A stretch of 64,000 bases of DNA, taken from NCBI GenBank assembly GCA_028023455.1, contig JAQFVV010012420.1:5471770-5535769 (forward strand), written 5' to 3'. The notes under the pieces are model-generated. The model ran no database searches. It saw nothing but the letters and a program-made list of their open reading frames with translations, and was not told the origin of the DNA. The stretch is from Epiperipatus broadwayi. Taxonomy: Eukaryota > Onychophora > Udeonychophora > Euonychophora > Peripatidae. The translations under genes and the position numbers were made by a program. Of this stretch, positions 10,716 through 23,380 are shown one piece after another; position 1 is the first letter of the stretch; each line of letters starts with the position of its first letter.

Positions 10716-13085
10716 TAAACCTTATAGCAGGATGCTAATGATGTCATGATGACATACTCAGTCCCAAATTATATCTACCTTTAGTATTCTAGCTCATAAT
10801 TTACTTAATTTCAATGTAATCTAGATTAGTGCATATTCATTACATTTTTTTTTCAGGCCCCATTATACCACAGAATTCAAACTCAGGGAGTTCTTGCAGT
10901 CAACTCTTTTCAGGGATGGACTTACTTAATTATTGACCAGATATGTCTATGTATAAGCATAGATCAGTATATTTTTCAATATGAAAAATATTGATGATGA
11001 CTAATCATTTAGGAGACCAATACATAATGATGATGATGATCATCAAACCTTTAATGGTGTAAATTCATAATGATAGTGATGATGATAAAATATCTAGTGG
11101 TGCAAATGCATAATGATGATGGTGATAATCAAACAGAGATCAGATTTATTTTAAAAACTCAGTAACATTTATTAATAATCTATAACATATCATAGTAAAT
11201 ATTTACAAAAAAAAAATTAAGTTAACAAGAATGATCTTCTATCATTTTGAGGGCTTAAATCAATAAATCTCTCTGATCCAGATTTCATGATAGAAGTCCA
11301 TCCTCAATCAATTTTTATTTACATTAGAGAAAACAAAATAATTAAAATTAAAGTATATACAAAATGAAATTAGATAATTCACTAAATATATACCTAACAA
11401 AAGGAAAAAGCAAATTGAGAGTTAGGTAATTCTAAATCTACCCCTTAATATAATTATTACAATGATGTTTATATGTTGGAGTAAATATATTCATAACTAT
11501 TTTAAAAAAAAGTCAACTCCAATATATATGTGTGTGTAAGTCTTATTAAAATTAGTGAAAAGTAAGGACAAGACCATTCACTCAAGTTGATTAATTATGC
11601 ATCCAGAAACAAAAACAATTACAAGTAAATATTATTAAAGCTTATTAGTAAGTATTATAACTTTATTTGTTTGAGAGTCTGCAATTAATGTTGATTATAT
11701 TAAAACCTTACTTGAGATCGCTTTGATGAAGCAGTATTGAATTCCCAGAGGGATCTGTAAATTTACTTTTATTAATAATTATACATATTTATTGACTATG
11801 ATCCCTTTCCCCCTTTGTATATCAACATATTGATATATTTCACATAACTGCTTCCACTTTTAAAATGCAGGTAACCGAATTTGAAGATGAAATTTGAATA
11901 CACAAAGAAAAAAAAAATCACAATACATGAAATTTCAAATAGAAATAATAAAAATAAAAAAATAAAAAATTATGTAAATCAACAACAACAAAAAAATATA
12001 TATATCCTGAGGAAAGTGAGCATTTGTCCACAGTTAAGTCTATAAACTTGAATGCCAATCTCCATACTTAGCATTCTTGTTCACTAATTATGTTAATATT
12101 TATATATTCCATACTACTTGGTTAAGAGCAAACACATACCAATTATTTCTTTTGAACACATAGCATAAATTCATTGAAGATTGATATTCACCAGTGCTTT
12201 GTAAAATAGTCATTTTCATAGACAATTTTATAATAACATTGAAGCTGACCTTGGGATGCTCACGGAATTGGCTTACCCCAAACACATTGTAATGACTACT
12301 TTACCATTGACTATTATTTATATCATGGCTTCAATATATATATATATATAAATGGCTTAAAGAAACAATCAACTTCTAGTAGTTTCACATTTCCTTTCCT
12401 TTATCTCCATAACAATGAATTCAAGCTTGTAAAACAAATTAAATTATTAGTTCATTCTTGCTATTATATATTTCACTTTGTCACTTTAACAGTTAAGATT
12501 AAATTTTTACTTTTCTTTTATCTTAATAATAAAAGTTTTGTACTAATTTTTAAATATAAACATTAAGTTTTAAATTTCATATTCCTTCTGTTTTTAAACG
12601 CGAACAGTTTTTTTTTTTTTAAAAAAATAAAAGACTTTTTGTACTGATGGCTTAGTTGTTAATCAGAACAGTGAAAAAAAAATCATGAGATTGTTTTCTC
12701 AAGCTAGCTTAAACCTATTGTTATAAACTAATAAAAAAAATCATAAAAACATTATTATACTTTTCTTTTTTGCTTAATCTTCATTATTCAAACTCAGTCA
12801 CCTAACAACTATTTTGATCTCATATATTTTGACCTTTGATTATGTCTGTCTTATCAGTCAATTAAATATTATTTTAGGTGTTAGTGATATTAAATGTGTA
12901 TATAACAAATTTGTTTGCTTTCACAGCAAACAAAAATTTCTCAAAATAGATAAAAATATTAGTGTATATATATGTTCCATGTATATAAACCAATATGTAG
13001 GATAAATTACTTTCCTATCACTTGGTCTGAATTCAAACATTGAGGAAAGTTGGGATAGGCATGATAATTGGTTGTAAGTCATCTC
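10716..13085. other. AT-rich non-coding stretch
   Basis: No gene recognised. Bases 10850-10925 resemble 56725-56800 (shared pattern CATTA.ACCA.AGAATT.AAAC). Bases 11024-11141 hold a GAT-rich minisatellite. Short frames at 12100-12285 (minus) and 12814-13005 (plus) look like chance frames. Confidence 0.5.
11024..11141. repeat. GAT-rich imperfect minisatellite
   Basis: About three diverged copies of a unit of roughly 50-60 bp, each containing CATAATGATGATG-type runs followed by AATC/AAAC and TGGTG(T/C)AAAT. Low-complexity, non-coding. Confidence 0.55.
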
Positions 13086-13193
<108 letters not shown>

Positions 13194-14850
13194 TGGGAAT
13201 TACCTATCCTTAAACTTTTAGACCTTTTAAAATTTTTACAACTTGAACTTTTTAATTTTAAAAACTTTCTAATTATTTATTCTATTTTTATAAAATCATA
13301 TTATTTTGCAAAAAGACTTTTTGAAGACCCATTACTCAAGCAGGAGAGTAAATATGATTAATAATTACATATCAGTTATACCCCTGGTCAGACTGCAATC
13401 TAATAAAATATTAAACTGAAAGTCATCTTTCCAGACCAAAGTAGCTCACTGTCTGCATGAAACATGAAACATCTCTTGAGGATATTTATAATGGGTTTAA
13501 ACCCAGGGTGCCACCCAACACTTACATTGGAACCCATGAAATGTCACTAACACATTTCATGCACTTGACCCACGTTCTTCACATGAGACTGGCTACACAT
13601 TTGCTTATGAAAGGGGAGAGAGAGAGATGGAAAAAATGACATAAATAATTAAAACAAATTTATTAAAAGATAATCATTAAATGTAATATAATAAGAAATA
13701 ATAAAATATAAACACATTAACAAATTTTGCATGCTTATTTATGAATTCTATTTTGGAAGAAATATAAAAGTTTTAATACTGATATAAAACAATATTTACC
13801 TAGAATTTATAGCACATCTTTTTGAGATTATTTGTGTTTTCAACATTGTCTTTAATTTCCATAGGCAGTTCAGATAGTCTTTGGTTTCCATGACAGGTAT
13901 GCACATTTCTTGGATTTTGTATATGAGTATGTACAGTTCTTGGTTATTTTTTGTAGTTGGGTGATCATCCCTTTGTCCTCAGATGTGGTTAGTTTCTTGG
14001 TCCAGGTATTGGTAACATGAAGGAAGCTTCTTGTTGCCTTGTTCTACTGCATGTCTGTTTCACTTAGTTTAGTAGGGCAGGTTGAACCTTTGGCAGAAAG
14101 TGAGTTAGAGCAATTTATTATGGCATTTTGCTAATGGCACACAGGAGAAGAATGGAGGAAATGCTGAACATCAGTGTTCAGTTCTAGCCAATCATTTTTT
14201 TTAATAATTCTTTAACTGGATTGAACTCAAACTCAACTACAATCCTTACTTAACTAAAACTCACTAGAAACTTAACAACTTAACTAGAAAATGAAGACAA
14301 TAGAGAATGTGTGCCTTTTATATTACTCTAACCCCATCTTTGCTCTAGTTACAATCCCACTACCAATACATTTTATCTCCAAAAAATTTAATTATAATTT
14401 ACATTTCTTTATTTTCTGTTTTTTAATTTTAATTACAGAGATTAGAATTAGAGATATATTGTTTAACTAAACAGTCTGGAATTTTAATCTCCAGAGCCTG
14501 ATTAGTTTGTACAAACAATTTTAATTAATCATAAGAAACTTTATTTTTTTTAATTAAAAACACTTTTTCTTAAAGTGTATTTTTGACAGATCATAAAATA
14601 AAAGAAAGACAAGTTATAATTATTACTAATTCCTACCCTATCTCTAAATTTTCTCTCTATTTTTTCAAACTATTGATTCTAATATTTTTTTAAATTTTAT
14701 ATATTTTTTAATAAATAAAAAAAGTGAATTATGTAACTCGTATATACACACACACCTGTGCAACGTGTGTATATACATACTGTATATATATATATGTATA
14801 TATATATATGAGAGTTGGATACTTAATAGAAGAGCAATATGAAGACTTTA
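13194..14850. other. Mostly featureless, possible LINE 3' remnant on minus strand
   Basis: Between about 13810 and 14180 the minus strand reads, in one frame, LSELPMEIKDNVENTNNLKK, reminiscent of the W..LP.EI....SL..FK motif at the C-terminus of CR1/Jockey-type LINE ORF2 proteins. The match is short and the flanks are not in frame, so this is only a hint. An imperfect CA/TA microsatellite lies at about 14745-14810. The rest holds nothing I recognise. Confidence 0.25.
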
Positions 14851-15079
14851 GACCACTCAATATAGTATGGATAGATGTATTTTAGAAGAAACAGAAAAAG
14901 CTCAAAAATACATAAAAACAAATGGTATCATTGACAACATTGAAAAATTAAGAATCCAAAATGAAGTTGGGCTGAACATAAAAATAGTCTTTGTGATGAG
15001 ATGGGGCATTTCTAGTTCTTGCCGGTTGCTGGCAGTCTTTGTTGTGCTTCGCCAATTTACTGTTTGTTGATGGTCGTTT

Positions 15080-15312
15080 CGATGCGCCAATTTTTGCTGT
15101 GCTATAGGTACTTTTTGAGGTTTTGTTACAATAGGTTTTCCTCTGTCTCTTAACTCTATTTCTACAGGCGAGGTTTTTTGTTTTCCTGGTTCTTTTTTAA
15201 ACAAGCTGGGGTAATTATTTTTGACTTGTGATTCTATGTCGATTTTTTTTATTTTTATTATAATTTGATCAGGTTCGTCTATAGTAGCACTTTTTATGTA
15301 GCTATTTTCCAT
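15080..15312 (-). pseudogene. pol: gypsy pol fragment (pre-RT segment)
   Basis: The minus-strand frame contains YPSLFKKEPGK, PVEIELRDRGKPI and KPQKVPIAQQ, which corresponds to the segment leading into gypsy reverse transcriptase (..YP.LF....G......I.L....KPV....R.VP.A). It follows the Gag knuckle by only about 100 bases, so a deletion has removed the protease. After about residue 80 the frame no longer looks like RT. Confidence 0.55.
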
Positions 15313-15404
15313 CGCTTCACACGTAAATTCTCTGTTTGGTTTTGTATGGTGTTGCCATCTTTCGGGAGACTCGGTTATTTTCCGATCACTTTCAGTTTCT
15401 GGTA

Positions 15405-16221
15405 AACTGCAATCACAGGCTTTGTGACCAATTTTTCTACATCAGTAACATTTAATTTGTTTATCGGTTTTGGGCTTAACTTCAGACGTTTTAAAATTTG
15501 TATCTTGAAGTGGTTCTGTTCTCATGAAGCTTCTGAACTCTCTTGCTTGGTCAAGCTGCAATTTATAAGCTGTTGCACATCTGATAGCTTTTTCATAGGT
15601 TACATGTTTTATTGCCAGTAAGATCTGTCTAAACTGGTCATCAATTATTCCGTATAATAGTTGTCCTAGAAGGGCTTCTTCTAAATATTTACCATAAAGG
15701 CATGGCTTTGCTATCTCTCTTAAAGCAATGTCATATTCTTTTATTTTTTTGTTCTTTCTGTGCCTTCTGCCTCTAAAGTGCAATCGAGCAACAAACTTGG
15801 ATGGCTGGGGATTAAAATATTCATTTAGATGTGTTACGAGCTCATCATATTTTTGTGTCTCCGGCGAATTTCCACATAATTTTTTCACTATTTTGATTAC
15901 CCTCATGCCTGCAAAGCAAAGTAATGAGGCTACTTTTACAGTATTCTCGATAATACTATTTAGTATAAAGTAGTTTTTTTGTCCTTTGAACATACAGTGG
16001 CCAATCACTCGGATCTTTTACATTAAATTCACAAATAGAAACTTGTGATATGCGCACCATTTCTCTATTAATTCAAATCTACTTACATTTTGTCTCAGCT
16101 TGCTGTTTAGGCAATTATTTGCAGATTCGATCCTATGATGACCGAACCAATTTTTAATGCAGTTCCATTCCTGTATTAACTGCCAGTTTCTTTGATTCGA
16201 TTCCTGTGCCGACTGCACCAA
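15405..16221 (-). pseudogene. gag: Ty3/gypsy Gag remnant with CCHC knuckle
   Basis: The open frame 16008-15442 encodes a retrotransposon Gag core: ELVTHLNEYFNPQPSKFVAR followed by KIKEYDIALREIAKPC, YGKYLEEALLGQLLYGI and a CATAYKLQLDQA segment. This is the order of the Retrotrans_gag family (..YF.PKPS...R..F..R.Q...E.V.EY...LR.LA..C.FG..LEE.L...L..G). The 16221-16018 frame just upstream is the matching N-terminal part, separated by a stop and a frame change. At the 3' end a knuckle of spacing CX2CX4HX4C reads through one in-frame TGA within its first CX2C. Gag would package element RNA in cytoplasmic particles; the stops suggest this copy cannot. Confidence 0.75.
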
Positions 16222-16379
16222 TTGCTTTCAGATTCTATTCCTGTCGTTACTGCACCGATATGCTTTCAGATTTTATTCCTGTTGTTACTGTGCCAATTGC
16301 TGTGTCTTAAGACCAGCAAGTAAATAAATGGACAAAGGCAGAATTGAGATGGTAAGATTATAGTTTAATACAGATAATT

Positions 16380-16700
16380 TTAACTATATACATAGCCTAT
16401 TATAAGGTGAAATAAAATAATAAAAGGTCATGGTGACCTGCATATAAATACCCTAGTCCTGCTTTTGGACTTACAGGGCAGGAGTCTCTGACTATAATTA
16501 AAACTCAGAACATACTCAGAACAATTAGATCAGGTTATGGGGGTTTATATACCCCTCAAGACTTCTGGAGTCTTTTACATTTCTAACCATATATGGTGTT
16601 TTCACTTACGTTTTCACATACACACAGTATTTTCATGTTTCTCACCATATATGGTATTTTACATAGTTTTCTGACCCTATAAGGTCAGCTGGGCTTTCTA
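16380..16700 (-). promoter_or_regulatory. Possible 5' LTR/promoter block of minus-strand gypsy
   Basis: GC-richer than its surroundings and placed upstream of the minus-strand gag. On the minus strand it contains TATATAAA (plus 16544-16551) and repeated ACCATATATGG motifs (about 16588 and 16645). LTR ends and a second copy were not found, so this may be an LTR remnant or a leader. Confidence 0.3.
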
Positions 16701-19700
16701 TTATTATACAACTTTCTATGATTTAACAACATTGCAATTTTACACAATCGTTATTCTTAATTACTATGCAGTTATTTTACATATTTATTATACATTACCG
16801 TTATTACTTTTATTCTACATTTATACAATTATTATTATTGTTTTACATATTCGTTATATTTATACAATTATTATTATTTACATATTCATTATACATTATA
16901 TGTGTTTATACCTTGACCTTGAATACTGCAGTTTTATAACATTAATGTATGTTAAAGTTTATATTTATTACATAATATTTTAAGGATCCTGTAATGACAA
17001 GTGTAGGTCTTACTATCATTACTTTGGCTTAAGTTTGTATTTGATATGAAGTGATACCTATGAAATATATCTGATTTATTATGTGAAACTGGAGATATGA
17101 ACTTTGCATGTTAGGTATTTAAAGAAAAATGTTTTATATTTTTTTAATGGATAAAACAGTACTTTAAATTTATCAGAAGTAACTATTTAATATAAAAAAA
17201 ATGCTATAACAAGATATTTCTTGTTTAAAGTTTCGACAGAATTTCTATTGTATTAATTAAGTAACTTAGTAACAGTTATTCTTTAATAGTATGTTCACTT
17301 TATTTTAGTTTAAGATTGTATGCTATACATTGCTGTCGAATATTCCTTCATTAAAATTAAATTTATTATATTTTTCTGCTTGTTATGTATGCTGAAGGGG
17401 CTGAGACAGTGATTTCAGATATTGATTGAAGTATACATTTTAATATAGGTTTATTATTATTAGTGTGTTTTGCTATCTTGCCTAAGTGTAGAGTTAGTAT
17501 ATGTTTGATATCAGCATATTTTAATATTTATAATATATTTTATTTTGTGGGATGGAGATGCTCTTCCCAAAATACTTTATTTTCCATGAGAGAATTAGTT
17601 TTAATATAGTGTTATGGTATGTTTGGTAGTGAATGTGATCGAGTCTCATGAAGAGGACAATCCAGAGTATATATAATATTTAGTATACTTAATGGGTTTT
17701 AATCCCAAGAGAGGATTATATTTGGTGTGTGTTCTTTTCTTTAGGTGGTGAGATAGAATCTATACTTCTACTTTTTTATGCCTGAGAAATAGGCTAGAAA
17801 TCACCAGATGCTTCAGTGTAGTATTTTATTCTGCAGACATTAGTTGTTATTTTTGCATTCCTCATGTGAAGTTAAATATATCTTTCCACCATAGAAGGTG
17901 TAGATTATTGTGCTCTGTTTAAAAGTTATGGCAAGGATAAATGTTGGATTTGAGGTGGTAATTTCTCATGGGGTACTTTATTATCAGTAGTGCCTTAGTA
18001 ATTGGGATCAATATCTGTATTGTGCTACTGAGTCTTGTTGATAGTTCACAAGCAAACCAATGGAGTAAAATTAATTTAAAATTGCATATTTTAAAATGCT
18101 TATTTATTAAGGGAATATTCAAACAACATTTAGAGTTATTAATAGTTAAGAAATATTCTTAGCTTGAATTAAGTCATCCATAATTAAAATATCATAATTT
18201 ATGTGGACATTAAATTAAGCATGAAATGGTAAGTGGGACTTCTGATAAATGACCCATACTTAGTCATAATTGGTTTAATTATAAACTATAACTTGGTTAA
18301 CTTATTAGTAATGGATTTAATATTTTAAAAGGATTGTATTTGAACCCAGTTTATTAGGTTTCAAAAATGATATTCAATTACTTTTGTGTATTTTATATCG
18401 TAACAGTAAAAAGAAAAATTAGTAAGCCATATAATTAAAGGTTATAGATTTATTTTATAGAAAGTTTACAAAAATCATAAATCAGTGTAGTGGTAAATCA
18501 GCTGCACATTTTAGCTAGTTACTCCAGTGTACTAGCTGTATTCCAAACATATAGGAATTTATTATTTTAATTTAAACCCTGGTAGAAGATAGCTTAATGT
18601 ATTTGTAGTATCAATGTTATATTATTTAATAAATTTGTGTATTTTGTTTCGTTCTGTGTTGATAATAAATTGTGGTCTTTGTCAATTTATATTTTTTTTT
18701 ATGCCAAGTATAAGAGTGTTTGCAAAATATTTGCAAAACATTTTCTTGAGTTCTAAATTATTTCAAACTTTAGAAATCTTAATATACTAGATAGAAAAAC
18801 TTATGCAAATCTGAACATTATATTTTGATGATAATTATTTTATGGGAATTGCAAACTTCAGATTAAACGTTATTTAATAGTAAAATGAATTTATTTCTAA
18901 GTTATTAACCCTGACTGTACATTATTCCAGTTACATTTAGTTAAATTGTTGAATTAATTACTTTTAATTAATATTAGTGTGAAATGTGACAAGAGTATAG
19001 ATAATGGTTATGTTATGATTTGGTTATAAATTATAAAATAGTTATAGCAATTTATAATTATGGAGTTCATTTTTAAAATTGAGCAGAAAAGCAAAGTATG
19101 ATTTTGGAGATTGTATTGAGTTTTTGGATATTGTAGTTTGTTTAGGAATGATGATGGGTGGAGAATTTTGTCATTAGCTTGATGATACAATGTTTTTATT
19201 CAACTACATGGAGTGTTCTATCTTAGGCATTTCTCCAACCCACTTTCAGATTGTCAAATTTTGTTTTTTTTTTGTCATTATTCAGTTAACATAGTTTATT
19301 ATCTCCAATCTCTAAGTTTCCAAGAATTAGGAGCAAGGAATAGTTCTGTATTTATCAGGCCCTAAAACTCAAAAGAGCAGGGTTTTTCAAAGATTTTTGC
19401 ATTATTATTTTTATTTTGGATTGTATGCAGCTTATAGTGTCTAAATTGAGATAAACCTTTCATTTTCACACTGCATTGTCTAATTATAGTCTAGTGGCTG
19501 GATTGTGTATCTTTCCCAGGATTGCAGGTGAGTTTGCATTCTTTTGCTGTCAGATTCTCATCAGATTTCTGGGAAGAGTTTTGACAAATGGTTTGTGAAA
19601 TGAACTTGTTTTTAGACATGCATATGTACTTGAAATAAAAATAATAAAAATGTTAGTGAATTGGAAATCAGTCACTCAAACATGGCCATGATTTATAAAT

Positions 19701-20344
19701 GGAGAATAAAGTAGAGGAAAATAAATAAATAAATAAGCCAAATAAATTCAGGTATTGAGATAATAAAGTTTAAAGAAAATCAGATTAGGGGTGAACGGTT
19801 GCATCGAAGAAGAATTGATGTTAAGTTTATTTTATGAGGTATTTTTAAAATTTCATATTTGTATTTCCTGTAGTAAATTTTTAGAAAATCAAAATTACTT
19901 TGAAATATTTCCTAGGTCTCTTGATTAATATCACAAATTCTCACATTACTTTGATCTAAGTTTGAGTATTTTTAAATTAATATTTGTTTATATATGTAGT
20001 AAAATTTTGTGATATATTTTTTATTGCTTTCAGTTTTCTGCATATTCTATATGATATTTTTAAGCTCAGAATCATCTCTATAAAAATAACAATCATATTT
20101 CACTTTTCAATTCCTTAATCTCCCATTTTATCTTATTAAATGCGGAAAAATCCTATGGGGTTTGGACTGCATTAAAATAACAGATTCTAGAACTTAAAGA
20201 TCACAGTTCATGCAAGGTCTACAATTGTGACTACTTATTTTTGAGTTAGTGTTCATTGCAAACACATTTCACTTACTTGAATTCACCAGTTTATTTTTTA
20301 TTTTGATTTATTATATGTTATTTCTGGAATTTTTTATTGAAGAG
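16701..20344. other. AT-rich sequence without recognised features
   Basis: Open frames at 16732-16983, 17919-18122, 17968-18162 and 19008-19190 are short and of low complexity. I see no domain, RNA gene or ordered repeat in this interval. Confidence 0.5.
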
Positions 20345-21430
20345 TAAAAGTTCTATAATAGAAATGCATATGCTGACAAAAGGAAAATTGAAAAAGATGA
20401 AAGAATGTGATCATGAAGAAGATCAGTAATCAACTGAAGGAACACAGAGTGGAGGATATGATCATGTCAGCCCTTTTAATACAGATGTTTATGGGTAGTA
20501 TAAAAGATGTTTATACAGATGAATCAGCAAAGAGAAAAAGAATGAGAAGAGAATAGTAAAAAGAGAATAACAAAGAGAAGAGGATAATAAAAAAAGCAGA
20601 ACTTCAGATATTACTAAACATAGTAAAAGGATACAGTCAGCAAAGACATGTGTTGTGTAAAGAAATGAAATTTCAATCAGAAGCAAGATTGCAAAACATC
20701 ATAGAGAAAGACAATCAAAAAGAAACCAAAGTGTTCAGGAAGAGGTGGTAATATAAACCAAATAAGTGACAAAAATAGAATAGATATTGATGGTACAGCT
20801 ACAAATAAATATAGCATGGACTGAAGCTATTAGTAGTGATCATAATAATTTTGAAGTTATAGTTGCAGATGTTCATTTGGATGAAAATACAAATGAAAAA
20901 AATACCATAAACAAAAATAGAAATAATGAATCAAAATAATGAAGAATGGAGAAAAAATACTGAGATGACAATCTAAAAGGGTCAACAAATTATAAAAAAA
21001 TTAGAGCTCATTTATCACCAGAAATATACCAACTAGATATCAGACAGTCTGATACTCAGTCTTTACAAGGTCAGATATATCAATAGAAAGTATTGACTGC
21101 TGGTTCTTTGTTAAGTAACAAATAAAATCTGTTAAATATAACTTATCAGATAAAGTAAATCAGATTAGTATGTGTTATGAGAGAGAATGCCTTAAGCTAA
21201 TAGCAGAAATGCTAAGTCAAGAAACCCATAAAAGATTAAGAAGAGGAAATTTTGGCTCTTCCAACTTTCCAAATAAAGGATTCCCAAAAATGTGAGATAA
21301 AAGTAGTATAAAAAGTTGGGCTGTTGAAAAGTGTAATAAAAATGATCCAAGGGGGAGGTCTGGATGAAAAAAAAGATTAACAGTTCTGAGAGTAAGAACA
21401 ATAGAACAGATCTTTACCATCCCATTATAG
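20345..21430 (+). other. Purine-rich, coding-like region of unknown identity
   Basis: The plus strand is strongly purine-biased (long AGAAAGA/GAAGA runs), as are the other plus-strand element remnants in this window. Translations are Lys/Glu/Asn-rich and broken by many stops. One stretch near 21180-21290 reads ECLKLIAEMLSQETHKRL then RGNFGSSNFPNKGFPKM, suggesting a decayed protein, perhaps a retroelement capsid. I cannot assign a family. The opposite-strand frames (20489-20686, 21192-21420) are its complement and unlikely to be real. Confidence 0.3.
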
Positions 21431-21504
21431 TCTGATTCAAATAAAGATTACCAGTTATGCATGGAATATTCCTATAACCTTGGACAGCTTCAGTAATAAG
21501 ATGG

Positions 21505-21553
21505 CTATAATATATATATATATATATATTGTAATGGGCACATACGCCATTAC
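21505..21553. repeat. AT microsatellite followed by GTAATGG...CCATTAC inverted motif
   Basis: An AT tract ends in ATTGTAATGGGCACATACG, and CCATTAC follows, giving a short stem GTAATGG/CCATTAC. The TGTAATGG motif also borders the AT tract at 13193 and recurs with CCATTACA at 54041-54068. Confidence 0.6.
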
Positions 21554-23200
21554 ATTAATTTTTTTTTAGTCATGAAAAATAAAAATTCGCAAATAAAAAC
21601 TTCTTTTTTAAGAATTAAAAATTGAAAGTTAAAAATCATCTAAACTCTAATATATAAAATCGCACAGATGAAAAATTATTAAAAGAAAACTTTATTAAAA
21701 AAAAAAAGTTTTAAAACTAAATATTAAGAAAAAGACTTGAAAGATTTAAAGATAAAAAGAATATACAATAAATTAATTAATGTTATTGTAAAATGGAAAT
21801 GATTATTTTAATTAGTTAAAAGTAAGCTAGCCCTTGGGCATTTCAAAATGTATAAGTAAAGGTCAGATAGGAGAGAAAAAAACAATAGAAGCTAATAGCC
21901 AATAAAAGAAATCCCTCAGGAAATAGACCTCAATGAAAGGGTCATCATTGTCATGATGTAATGCCCACTGGATCCAAAAGTTTATTATAAAAGGAAAGAG
22001 ATGTGATAGAGAGAGGTGATATGTGTTAAGTTGGAGAGAGTTGGAGAGAGTTGGAGGAGAAGGGATTGAAAGACGCACTTTCAATTCCTTCAATTCTAAA
22101 AAAATGAAACATTTTCCCATATTGCAGACTATAGGACATCTGGGCCCAGCAATAAAATACCAGCTACAGTAAAGGACCAATGGCTAACTGCACACCGATC
22201 TCCTCATAACTTCTTGGGAATTAACACCTTCCAAATTACAAGCAATTAGATACTACAGACTTTTTTTAAACAGTAAGAACTATATAGCTAATGAACATTT
22301 TCAAAACAGTAAGAACTTTAATTCCAAAAACTTCTCAATATTTAAATAGAAGTAGAATTTCCTATCTGACTAAATTATTTATTAATTATTTTATTGAATG
22401 AATTTTTTTTTTGTTCTTTAAGTTTTATTATGATTTTTGTTTTTTTGTTAAACTAAACTTAATAAATGCTAAATTTAAGTCAGGCGTGAATGTCTGCATA
22501 GATTTGTAAAGTTATATTAGTTTAATTAAGAGAGGATAAATCTTAGGTTATTTGTTTCGTAGTTAAATTGGGTCAATGGATTGGATATATTGGTGTAATT
22601 AGTAAATGTAGTATGAGGTCCGCTACATGCAGGATTGCATTATACACTGCACACCCCCTTTTTGCTTATGGAATGGGATAGTAAGACAGAAAACGCAGTC
22701 CCTTTCTATGGAGTTTTTTTATTGATCTTCTCGTCAGACAGATGTAGTATTCCTGTCTGGACGAGAGTCATTGTCTTCTATAACCATGCTGTTCAGATGT
22801 ACATTCCTGACAGTATGGTATTGGTGCTGTCATATTCATGCTGCATTGAATACATTGATATATCTGATAGATTGGCGTTTGCGAACTTTTGGCCTAAGGT
22901 TAAGTCAGGGTTAGAATATTTTCTTTTCAAATGCAGTCTATGTAGTCTATTCATACTCAACACTCTAATAAAATATTAAACTCATCTGTGCGAACTTATA
23001 AAAGTTAAAACGTAAATTAAATTCTAAAATCCAAATTAAAATGTAAGTTAAATTTTAAAGTAAAAGTGATACTAAAATGATTCAAAATCTCATATATGTT
23101 TAAATAAATATTTGTGTGTGTTATTACTGGCAGTGGCTTCTTTTATTTATATATTTATTTTTAATATTGAAAAATATTTCAAGAATTTATATTTTATAAA
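21554..23200. other. No recognised gene; moderately GC-richer block at 22.6-22.95 kb
   Basis: From about 22610 to 22950 the base composition is visibly less AT-rich and a 114-codon frame is open (22635-22979, plus). Its product has many hydrophobic and Cys residues but matches nothing I know. It may be an exon-like, LTR-like or older element remnant. The rest is AT-rich; 22027-22056 holds a GAGAGTTG short repeat. Confidence 0.3.
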
Positions 23201-23380
23201 TCTCTGTGTCTTACTGAGCTAGTGGATTGGACTGACTGTCGAAAAAAATAATATACGTAAAGTTAGATCTTAACAGCGCGTATCTGCCTACTCTATAAAT
23301 TTTCTAGGTTCAAATGCCTGGTGGTGCCCTGTACAGCAGATACGGTAAGACTTCATCTAATATTGGACCATTATAATATA
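23201..23380 (+). mobile_element. SINE-like repeat, copy A
   Basis: Shares a clear co-linear match with the reverse complement of 51929-52090, including ATATCTGCCTACTNTATAAA, TTTTCTAGGTTYRAAT and an ending GACCATTATARTATAT. The TCTAGGTT.AAATGCCTGG segment resembles a pol III B box, and CTGAGCTAGTGG near the 5' end resembles an A box. The element ends in an AT tract. Three copies in 31 kb support an interspersed, tRNA-related family. Confidence 0.65.

Larger units (their letters stand above)
14902..16700 (-). mobile_element. Ty3/gypsy fragment: gag joined to pre-RT region
   Basis: A minus-strand gypsy remnant. Reading from high to low coordinates there is a promoter-like block (about 16380-16700), the N-terminal part of Gag (16221-16018), the Gag core (16008-15442), a CCHC knuckle (about 15445-15405) and the segment just before reverse transcriptase (15312 down to about 15080). 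The protease that should lie between knuckle and RT is missing, and the RT catalytic domain is absent below about 15000. LTR boundaries were not found. Confidence 0.7.

Noticed and set aside
13457-13639. 60-codon frame in a GC-richer patch
   Set aside because: No motif; the patch (ACCCAGGGTGCCACCC...) may be a repeat fragment but no second copy was found in the window.
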